Below are positions 1 to 6,369 of a DNA stretch of 8,320 nt, piece by piece. The notes under the pieces are model-generated. The model was given only the letters and a program-made list of their open reading frames with translations. It ran no database searches and was not told the origin of the DNA. The stretch's first letter is position 1; each line of letters starts with the position of its first letter. The DNA comes from Candidatus Treponema excrementipullorum (GTDB lineage: Bacteria > Spirochaetota > Spirochaetia > Treponematales > Treponemataceae), in NCBI GenBank assembly GCA_018883625.1, contig JAHLFV010000009.1, positions 1 through 8,320 on the forward strand. The letters run 5' to 3'. A program made the position numbers and the translations under genes.

Positions 1-114
1 GAAGTTAGCAGGGCGTTTTTTTACGTGTACTTGTAGTTGCCACTTCCGTTCCTCTTACCGATGAAAATTTCTAAAAATATAAATAAAAAGTCAAAAACTT
101 TGTCTGCCCACGTG

Positions 115-128
115 TTGTATACATACAA
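115..128. promoter_or_regulatory. Inverted repeat upstream of the operon promoter, possible operator
   Basis: The two 6-base arms, TTGTAT and ATACAA, are perfect inverted copies separated by AC. The element lies about 15 bases upstream of the -35 box, where an activator could bind, and abuts a CACGTG palindrome at 109-114. The surroundings are AT-rich, so a chance origin is quite possible. No regulator family is recognised from the site. Confidence 0.25.
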
Positions 129-143
129 TGAGTATATTTTTCT

Positions 144-172
144 TTGACAATCAAAAACATACTCGTTATAAT
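144..172 (+). promoter_or_regulatory. Consensus sigma70-type promoter of the cyclase operon
   Basis: The -35 box TTGACA (144-149) and -10 box TATAAT (167-172) both match the housekeeping-sigma consensus at all six positions, with the optimal 17-base spacer. Transcription would begin near 179-180, giving a leader of about 60 bases before the GTG start of the cyclase. The bases just upstream of the -35 box are AT-rich and could act as an UP element. The match suggests strong basal expression of the three-gene operon unless a repressor intervenes. It is read from sequence only; no start site has been mapped. Confidence 0.8.
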
Positions 173-228
173 AATTAGCATAGGAAAAGTTTTTCGTTAT
201 GTGGTATGTTTTTTAGAAACAGCACAGT

Positions 229-233
229 AGAGG
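229..233 (+). promoter_or_regulatory. Ribosome binding site for the GTG-started cyclase gene
   Basis: AGAGG lies six bases before the GTG at 240. An in-frame TAG at 228-230 blocks any longer reading frame. The next in-frame ATG is 51 codons on, beyond the first membrane segment. The GTG start is therefore the only one giving a sensible protein. Confidence 0.75.
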
Positions 234-239
234 ATAACA

Positions 240-2117
240 GTGGATAAAGTACGTTTTTCAATAGGATTGAAGTTAGTTTTGATCATTACTGCTTTGGTCT
301 TGATATCTTTAGGTTTAGTTACCTTTATCGTTTCTTATTTTGTCGGACAGGATACTCAAATTACAGCAGAAGATAATAATCATACGCTGAATATGAGATC
401 TGCTGCCAGTGCCGAGTATGAGTTGTCCAGTATTCAATCTAATACGTTTCTGTTACTTGATATGCTGGACAGTATTGGAAACACTTCTGCACTATCCCGA
501 CAAGCTTCATCCTTTTTCTTTGAGCGAAACCAAAATATAATGTCTATTATACTGTACAATGGTGTAACAAAAAAGGATGACAGATTTCTTGTTAGTGATA
601 GATTCCTTTTATCCAACGATATTGATCAGGATTTGATCGGTACCTTTGAACAACAAAACAAAGAGTATATGGAACGAGCCGTCAAAGGGGAAGTTTTTGT
701 ACTCTCTGCCGCACCGATTTTTGAACTTCCGATTTTAGCGATGCTGTACCCTTGGCGGGAAAGTGGCTTGGAACAAGCGGCCATTATCCTTTTCTCCGCA
801 GAATCTCTCACAGAGATTTTCAGCACAGGCTCTGTCAATAATTCCTTTATAGTAAATCATAACGAAGATCTCTTGGTCCACAACGACTTTGAGTTGGTAA
901 AAGTAGGAGCAAATTTCGGCAATCTACCTATTGTTCAGGAAATGAGAGCCAATGATGACACCAATCGTCAGACTATTTACACAGATGAAAACGGGGTAGA
1001 ATATTATGCCGCTTACAGTAAGTTGTCCATAGGAGACTGTGGTGTTATCACAACGGTTCCCAAAGCATCTGTATTGAAACCAGTATACGATACTTTGCGG
1101 CGAAATATATACCTCATGGCAGCTGTTTTATTTGTAGCCATACTTTTTATTTGGTTCTTCTCAAAAACGATTAGCAGTCCGGTCAAAGATTTAGCGGATG
1201 CCTCTGATCAAATCGAGCAAGGCCACTTTGAAGTTGATTTGGTCCCTAGAAGTCATGACGAAATAGGTTTGCTGACCGAGCGGTTTGTTTCTATGGGTAA
1301 AGGACTGGCTGAAAGAGAGCGATTAAAGGATACTTTCGGTCGATTTATCAATAAAGAAATCGCAGAAAAAGCAGCCCGAGGTGAGTTGACTTTGGGAGGA
1401 GAAACAAAAGAAGTTACTATATTTTTCTCCGATATACGTTCTTTTACAGCTATATCCGAAAAGTTAGAACCTTATGAAGTTGTTGAATTTCTTAATGACT
1501 ACATGACTCGTATGGTTGATTGTGTTAATGTCACCCATGGTGTTGTTGATAAGTTTATTGGTGATGCAGTTATGGCAGTTTGGGGAGCTCCCATATCTGA
1601 TGGTTCTCCTGCTCAGGACGCTCTTAACTGTGTTCGGGCAGCATTAATGATGCGATCTGCTCTGTTAGAATTTAATAAAGGTCGCGGTGGTGTAAAGAAA
1701 CCCATTATCAAAATCGGATGCGGTATAAATACAGGTTCTGTCATTGCAGGTCAAATCGGTTCTAGTCAGCGAATGGAATACACAGTTATCGGTGATGCCG
1801 TAAACTTTGCTTCTAGAACTGAATCTTTGAATAAACCTTTAGGTACAGACATATTGATAACAGAGAATACGTATAACTTGATTAAGGATCATGTACTTGT
1901 TGAACAAATGCCATCAGTTACCGTTAAGGGAAAGGAAAAACCCGTCTCCATGTATGCTGTAGTAAATATGCCCCGGGTAACAGATATTCCGGGTGCTGGT
2001 CCTGACGGTCCAAAAACAATGGCCGAAGTCCGAGAATTGTTAGGTATTCCTGTTCCGGATTATGCAAAGGTAAATCTTGATGAAGAAGAAAAGAAATACA
2101 AGATTCAGGGTCAGTGA
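240..2117 (+). CDS. Membrane-bound class III adenylate cyclase with periplasmic sensor and HAMP domain
   Basis: This protein probably makes cAMP from ATP at the inner membrane in response to an extracytoplasmic signal. The 625 residues read as: membrane segment at about 10-34; a sensor region at about 36-285, Cache-like in length and position though the fold is not certain; second membrane segment at about 290-308; HAMP linker at about 309-362; and a cyclase catalytic domain at about 385-575. The catalytic set appears complete. Metal-binding aspartates are D398 (FFSDIRSFT) and D442 (FIGDAVMAVWG). Adenine-selecting residues are K438 and T515 (EYTVIGD). Transition-state residues are N522 and R526 (VNFASR). 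K plus T at the base-selecting positions favours ATP over GTP. Such enzymes work as dimers. About 50 residues follow the domain and end in a charged tail. The start is GTG, and the 3' end overlaps the next gene by 38 bases, so the two are probably co-transcribed and translationally coupled. Confidence 0.93.
   Translation: MDKVRFSIGLKLVLIITALVLISLGLVTFIVSYFVGQDTQITAEDNNHTLNMRSAASAEYELSSIQSNTFLLLDMLDSIGNTSALSRQASSFFFERNQNIMSIILYNGVTKKDDRFLVSDRFLLSNDIDQDLIGTFEQQNKEYMERAVKGEVFVLSAAPIFELPILAMLYPWRESGLEQAAIILFSAESLTEIFSTGSVNNSFIVNHNEDLLVHNDFELVKVGANFGNLPIVQEMRANDDTNRQTIYTDENGVEYYAAYSKLSIGDCGVITTVPKASVLKPVYDTLRRNIYLMAAVLFVAILFIWFFSKTISSPVKDLADASDQIEQGHFEVDLVPRSHDEIGLLTERFVSMGKGLAERERLKDTFGRFINKEIAEKAARGELTLGGETKEVTIFFSDIRSFTAISEKLEPYEVVEFLNDYMTRMVDCVNVTHGVVDKFIGDAVMAVWGAPISDGSPAQDALNCVRAALMMRSALLEFNKGRGGVKKPIIKIGCGINTGSVIAGQIGSSQRMEYTVIGDAVNFASRTESLNKPLGTDILITENTYNLIKDHVLVEQMPSVTVKGKEKPVSMYAVVNMPRVTDIPGAGPDGPKTMAEVRELLGIPVPDYAKVNLDEEEKKYKIQGQ
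2066..2070 (+). promoter_or_regulatory. Ribosome binding site inside the cyclase gene, serving the FecR-domain gene
   Basis: AAAGG lies nine bases before the ATG at 2080 and six before a TTG at 2077. An in-frame TAA at 2071-2073 rules out a longer protein. ATG is preferred; choosing TTG would add only one residue. Because the site lies within the end of the cyclase reading frame, translation is probably coupled. Confidence 0.6.
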
Positions 2118-4914
2118 TTTTCTCGTTATATTTGTTTGTTTTTTCGGAACGCTAGTCAGTTTGTGGTTCTTTTGGGAAGATTTTAACGCTGTTTTGGAAA
2201 AGCTAAATGAGCAGCCTATCGCTACTGTGACATGGAAGAAAAAAGCTAGTCAGCGTAAACTTTCTGATAATTTGGTATGGGACAGACTTCAGCAGCACTC
2301 TTATGTTTATAACGGAGATACTATCAGAACTTCCTCCGGTGCCGAAGCTATCATTACCTTTGCAGATTCTCAAATAGAATTGGGAGAAAACACAATTATA
2401 CAGATTTTGTATGAACAGAATGCTGCAACTGTCGATCTTGCTTCCGGTTTCGTTTCTGCTTCTACACAAAGTGGTGACGCTAATTCTAATTTACAAATAA
2501 AAACTGGTAATGTTACTGTGGCTGTCGGGCAGGGATCTGTTTTATCTGCCAATGCAGTTGCTAATATGCCTACTCAGTTTCAGGTTCTTTCCGGTCAGGT
2601 CATATTGTTAGATGACACCAATGGTAGCCAAACTTTTTCTGAGGGCAGTAACCTTGTGGTTAAGGATGGGGGACAAATTGTACCACCACCTATAGAGGTC
2701 TTGACTCCCTCACTTCAAAGCAGGTATTTGATTTTTGACACAGATGTCTTACCTGTTACCTTTAACTGGAAAACACACAACATACCCACAGGGGCTCAGG
2801 TAGTCTTTGAAACATCTCTCGACAGTGATTTTGAAGAGCTTACAAACCAAACAATTTTAGATGGCTTGAACTCACTAACAGTCAATTTGAATGTTGAATC
2901 CCATTATTGGCGTTTTTACATAACTGAAAATCAAGAAATAAATAAAGACTCTCTTGTATCAGGTAAAATATCCGTTTTATATGCCAAGTCACCGGAAATA
3001 ACTGTTCCTGCAGAAGGAGACACTTTTTATTACAGATCAAAACCGCCTACCATACGTTTCTTTTGGACAGGAAACGACTATGTTTCCACCTATTTGTTTG
3101 AAGTAGCCAATAATCCAGAGATGAGGAATCCTGTTATATCTCAGACAAGTCAGAATTTATCAAGTTTGGTTACCAATTTGACAGCGGGTAAGTGGTATTG
3201 GCGTATAACACCTTACTATACGATCAATTCCATGGGTTATTACGCTCCCACAGAAACAGGAAGTTTTGAAGTTGTTCAACAACCACAACTGACAGCACCT
3301 CAAACACTTTTCCCCAGTGAAGGAGCTTTCGTTAATGCCCGAGCAAGTACTGACTCAGAGACAAATGAAGTGGTTCTTTCTTGGAAATCGGAAAAGGAAG
3401 CGGATCACTACACCGTCCAAATCAGTTCCAGTCCTGACATGAAGAACTCTCTCATTACTGAAACAACCCGTAATAACTATTTGTCGGTAACTTTACCTAC
3501 ATTGGGAAAATGGTATTGGCAGTTAGTTCAGGTGGATGCAGAGGGAAATACATCACCAAAGTCTGATTTGAAATCTTTTTTGGCAATGGATAAAGAGGTA
3601 TTGTTTAATCAGATGTTCCCACCGGAAGGGTATAAAATATCAGATACGCGTTTGAGAGATATTAAATTTACATGGAAAAATAATGTTCAACAGCCTTTCC
3701 TTGTCCAGATTTCAGATAGAGCTGATTTTAGTACCATAACCTATGAACAGGAATTATCGCCTTCCATGTTGAGCCTTACCGGACTGGAATTAGCTAGCGG
3801 AACTTGGTACTGGAGATTGGTGTCAGGTAAAGGCGAAAGCACTGAGTTAACCACTCCGGTTCGTTCTTTTGAAGTCTTACCTCAACTACCGGCTCCCGTA
3901 GTCACAAAAGCTGTTAATGGTTCCAGCGTGATATTGAAACCAGGTGAAGAATTGGAGTTGGCATGGGAACCTTTGGAAGGTGCACACTACTACAATGTCT
4001 TCCTTTACAGCGTAAATGATAATTCTATCAACGTTGAGGAACGTTTTATAACGGATACTTCTTTGAAAATAAATACAGATTCCATGATCCCGGGAACTTA
4101 TCATTGGACCATTCAAGCGTTTATAGATGAAACAGCTGCTTCAACCCGTTTCACTTCAATACTTGCAGAAAATACTTTTGAATTGGTGAAAATTTATCCC
4201 GTGCAACTGGAAAATTATAAAAATAACGTTGAACTGAATGGAGTTGAAGCTTACTTGAATCCCGGTACATTACAATTTTCCTCAAACTCACCTATTAAAG
4301 AGTATCAGATAATGGTTGTAAGAGAACCCTATGGAGAAAGATTACCAACGACATATCAAGGTACTTATAATATTCCTCAGCAGAGTGTCGTATATAAAGG
4401 TCTTTCAACACAATTGCCTCCGTTAACACCGGGGGACTACGCATGGAATGTTACAGCCATCACACCGAATAATTTAGATATCAGTGCTGAAGACTTTGGA
4501 ACTTTTACTGTGTTGCCATTGGAGCCATTGGAGCAATCAGACATTGTTAGTCCACAACGGAAATCAGTATTCGATGAATCATACTTAATGGACACAACAT
4601 TAGTAACCTTAGAATGGACATCTGTACCTGAGGCTGAAGCATATTCCGTCACTGTCGTAAATGAAGACACTGGGAAGACCATTTTGAACGAGATTATTAC
4701 GGATACCACCTACACTATTGACTTGGTGGAACTCGGAGAGGGAAAATTTACATGCTCTGTTGCAGGAAGACAGTATATTCCCCAGGACAGAGAAAACTAC
4801 AAAACGGCTGTTCCGCTCAGAACAGGTAAGCCTGCTTTATCGGAATTTGAGGTCAGACTCACACCTCATAATTTTGAAGTTAACGATTTGGGGGATTTGT
4901 ATGGAAACTACTAA
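2080..4914 (+). CDS. Membrane-anchored FecR-domain protein with about seven beta-sandwich repeats
   Basis: A 944-residue envelope protein, probably fixed in the inner membrane with nearly all its mass in the periplasm. A basic N-terminus (MKKKRNTRFR) and one hydrophobic segment at about residues 14-32 suggest an uncleaved anchor; no lipobox cysteine is seen. Residues about 53-199 resemble the FecR domain, with the typical VYNGDTIRTSSGAEAII stretch followed by a beta-helix-like pattern. The rest is about seven repeats of roughly 100 residues with a fibronectin-III/Ig-like look, described as a separate feature. In classic systems FecR passes a signal from a TonB receptor to a sigma factor, but neither is nearby. 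Spirochaetes and other bacteria also use FecR domains in structural or adhesive envelope proteins. The gene overlaps the cyclase by 38 bases and the next gene by 14. A scaffold, adhesin or signal-relay role is inference. The FecR assignment is fairly secure; the function is not. Confidence 0.85.
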   Translation: MKKKRNTRFRVSDFLVIFVCFFGTLVSLWFFWEDFNAVLEKLNEQPIATVTWKKKASQRKLSDNLVWDRLQQHSYVYNGDTIRTSSGAEAIITFADSQIELGENTIIQILYEQNAATVDLASGFVSASTQSGDANSNLQIKTGNVTVAVGQGSVLSANAVANMPTQFQVLSGQVILLDDTNGSQTFSEGSNLVVKDGGQIVPPPIEVLTPSLQSRYLIFDTDVLPVTFNWKTHNIPTGAQVVFETSLDSDFEELTNQTILDGLNSLTVNLNVESHYWRFYITENQEINKDSLVSGKISVLYAKSPEITVPAEGDTFYYRSKPPTIRFFWTGNDYVSTYLFEVANNPEMRNPVISQTSQNLSSLVTNLTAGKWYWRITPYYTINSMGYYAPTETGSFEVVQQPQLTAPQTLFPSEGAFVNARASTDSETNEVVLSWKSEKEADHYTVQISSSPDMKNSLITETTRNNYLSVTLPTLGKWYWQLVQVDAEGNTSPKSDLKSFLAMDKEVLFNQMFPPEGYKISDTRLRDIKFTWKNNVQQPFLVQISDRADFSTITYEQELSPSMLSLTGLELASGTWYWRLVSGKGESTELTTPVRSFEVLPQLPAPVVTKAVNGSSVILKPGEELELAWEPLEGAHYYNVFLYSVNDNSINVEERFITDTSLKINTDSMIPGTYHWTIQAFIDETAASTRFTSILAENTFELVKIYPVQLENYKNNVELNGVEAYLNPGTLQFSSNSPIKEYQIMVVREPYGERLPTTYQGTYNIPQQSVVYKGLSTQLPPLTPGDYAWNVTAITPNNLDISAEDFGTFTVLPLEPLEQSDIVSPQRKSVFDESYLMDTTLVTLEWTSVPEAEAYSVTVVNEDTGKTILNEIITDTTYTIDLVELGEGKFTCSVAGRQYIPQDRENYKTAVPLRTGKPALSEFEVRLTPHNFEVNDLGDLYGNY
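2683..4866 (+). repeat. Seven diverged repeats of about 100 residues, fibronectin-III/Ig-like
   Basis: Each unit opens with a proline-rich strand (for example VPAEGDTF, FPSEGAFV, FPPEGYKI), has a mid-unit W strand (FNW, FFW, LSW, FTW, LAW, LEW) in most copies, and carries a late strand with a W motif: HYWRF, KWYWRI, KWYWQL, TWYWRL, TYHWTI, DYAWNV. The late-strand tryptophan codons lie at 2908, 3199, 3517, 3811, 4105 and 4444, a period of 97 to 113 residues. The seventh copy has FTCSV there, with cysteine (codon 4753) in place of tryptophan. The repeats are diverged at DNA level, so this is old protein-level duplication. The fold is inferred from pattern alone. Confidence 0.7.
4890..4895 (+). 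promoter_or_regulatory. Ribosome binding site that sets the start of the outer-membrane protein gene
   Basis: GGGGGA lies just before the ATG at 4901. The same reading frame is open upstream to about 4718, but that stretch lies wholly inside the FecR-domain gene and encodes no recognisable segment. The ATG at 4901 is followed at once by a good signal peptide, which settles the start. Confidence 0.7.
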
Positions 4915-6265
4915 TATATTCCCATCTGTTTATTCCCGATTAAAAAGAATATCGATTTGTGTTTTTGTACTCTTATCATATCTTTTTCCTTTCTTACTGT
5001 CGGCACAGGAAAGTGAACCTCTCACTGAGCAGGCTCTTTCTGTAACAGATATTGTAACATCTCAAAGCGATGAAAACGGAAATAAAAATTATTTTACAGT
5101 TCAAGACGGAAATGACACTATAATTTTTCAAACCATTAACTGGCAAGCAGGCTCTTATGTAAAATGGTATGAAGTATCTTTAGAATATTTTAGTGATGAA
5201 GGAACCTGGCTACCGGTAACAAATGCCATTTATAAACATAAAGAACTTTACGGAGACAAACCAATACCTGAATACCTAGGAGACGGAATCTATAAAACTT
5301 TGACAAATGAAATTGTGGTGGTTTTAACAGCAAAATCGAACGGAGAACCTCGTAAATACCGATATTCAGTCAGTTCTTATAACCTACTCAATAAAAAAGC
5401 ATTTACTTCGGAAATGCAGGAAATTGAAGTACTTACAGCCAGAATACCTCACATAGAATCTTCAAGTGTTTCTGTTATATATTTGGATGAAGCGTATGAT
5501 TCAACAATAAAAGTTTCCGGAGATAACCTTATAGATACCACCCAGTTTTACTTGTTGAAAGACAGAAGAAGAATTTATCCCATTGAAACTGAAGTTGAAA
5601 AGAATGAACGAAGTGCAAGGATTACTTTTGCTCCTGATGCATTCGATTTGGGAGAATGGTTCATAACAGCTGAAAATCCCGGAGAATTCACAAGTGCTGT
5701 GCCATTGGAGGTACGCTATATAAAATGGTATGAGTTATATCTTTCTTTAGGATATGCTCCCACAGTGTTTCTCTATAATGATATGACAAAAAACTTTTTG
5801 GGTAGCGGAATGAATTGGTACGGAGGCGATTTTAAATTAACCTTTATTCCCTTCAAAACCACTTCAGGATATTGGGGACTTTCTCTTGCCGGCAAATTTC
5901 ATTATTTGAGAAAAACAGTACCTATCAAAAACACAGATGATTCATACACGTTGGATTCATTTTTGACTCAGGCACATCTCTCTCTTGTATATCGTTATCC
6001 CCTTGTAAAGAACAGATTGATGCTGGACATACATTTAGGTATGGGAATCTCAAGCATTAATAACATGAAGTTTTCATATCCCAACGATCTTTATTCTGTT
6101 ACATTCGATAGTTTGTATTTCAGTGCACTTGCAGGGACAAGTTTATCTGTGAGAGTTTGGGAAAATGTATCGATTCTTGTAGGATTTGACGCAACATACA
6201 GTTATATTCCTAAACTTCATCCCATACAGGCCTTACCGATCCTAGGTATTGAACTGCGATTTTAG
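4901..6265 (+). CDS. Secreted protein with periplasmic beta domains and a C-terminal outer-membrane beta-barrel
   Basis: A 454-residue protein of no recognised named family. A signal peptide covers about residues 1-35: basic YSRLKR, a hydrophobic core, then LLSA with probable cleavage before QES. Residues about 40-180 form a beta-rich domain. Residues about 183-270 resemble an IPT/TIG-type Ig fold (IKVSGDNL). Residues about 275-454 alternate polar and hydrophobic residues in about eight strands: near 275-290, 306-318, 322-336, 352-366, 371-384, 402-418, 421-434 and 443-454. The last strand ends GIELRF with terminal phenylalanine, the usual outer-membrane barrel insertion signal. An eight-stranded barrel of OmpA/OmpW size is the best reading; such barrels anchor proteins or form small pores. 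The start overlaps the FecR-domain gene by 14 bases, so it is the last gene of the operon. The two proteins may meet in the periplasm, which is inference. Confidence 0.8.
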   Translation: METTNIFPSVYSRLKRISICVFVLLSYLFPFLLSAQESEPLTEQALSVTDIVTSQSDENGNKNYFTVQDGNDTIIFQTINWQAGSYVKWYEVSLEYFSDEGTWLPVTNAIYKHKELYGDKPIPEYLGDGIYKTLTNEIVVVLTAKSNGEPRKYRYSVSSYNLLNKKAFTSEMQEIEVLTARIPHIESSSVSVIYLDEAYDSTIKVSGDNLIDTTQFYLLKDRRRIYPIETEVEKNERSARITFAPDAFDLGEWFITAENPGEFTSAVPLEVRYIKWYELYLSLGYAPTVFLYNDMTKNFLGSGMNWYGGDFKLTFIPFKTTSGYWGLSLAGKFHYLRKTVPIKNTDDSYTLDSFLTQAHLSLVYRYPLVKNRLMLDIHLGMGISSINNMKFSYPNDLYSVTFDSLYFSALAGTSLSVRVWENVSILVGFDATYSYIPKLHPIQALPILGIELRF

Positions 6266-6288
6266 AAAGGTAGCTTGTACTAGACAGA

Positions 6289-6300
6289 ATACGATCGTAT
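6289..6300. repeat. Perfect 12-base palindrome in the convergent intergenic gap
   Basis: ATACGATCGTAT is its own reverse complement. It lies between the end of the outer-membrane protein gene and the terminator hairpin. With no loop it is a poor RNA hairpin. It could be a protein-binding site or chance; nothing else indicates a function. Confidence 0.3.
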
Positions 6301-6307
6301 ACAATAA

Positions 6308-6349
6308 AAAACCGCAATCGCGAGTCAAAAGCCCAACGGTTGCGGTTTT
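6308..6349. terminator. Probable bidirectional rho-independent terminator between convergent genes
   Basis: The arm AAAACCGCAATCG (6308-6320) pairs with CGGTTGCGGTTTT (6337-6349) over 13 positions, with one G-U wobble on the plus strand and a 16-base loop. The A run at 6306-6311 becomes a U tract for the minus-strand transcript. The T run at 6346-6349, followed by more T at 6352-6355, serves the plus strand. It sits 42 bases past the plus-strand operon stop and 20 past the minus-strand stop, so it fits termination of both. Confidence 0.8.
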
Positions 6350-6369
6350 ACTTTTCATGTTAAAGTTAA

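Noticed and set aside
1..74. Possible 3' ends of an upstream plus-strand gene: frame 1 reads EVSRAFFYVYL then TAG at 34-36, and frame 3 reads to a TAA at 72-74
   Set aside because: Frame 3 is broken by TAG at 6-8 and frame 1 offers only eleven codons. Neither is enough to call a gene; sequence to the left is needed.
87..101. AAAGT-CAAAA-ACTTT hairpin upstream of the promoter, possible terminator of an upstream gene
   Set aside because: Only five mostly A-T pairs and no following T tract.
184..195. GAAAA-GT-TTTTC inverted repeat in the operon leader, possible attenuator
   Set aside because: A two-base loop and all-A/T stem would not be stable; no riboswitch-like structure is seen in the leader of about 60 bases.
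434..838. Minus-strand open frames of 60 and 70 codons
   Set aside because: They lie opposite the strongly conserved cyclase gene, have no recognisable product and are shadows of it.
4718..4900. 61-codon N-terminal extension of the outer-membrane protein
   Set aside because: It overlaps the FecR-domain gene fully, has no family resemblance, and would bury a clear signal peptide; the ATG at 4901 has its own ribosome binding site.
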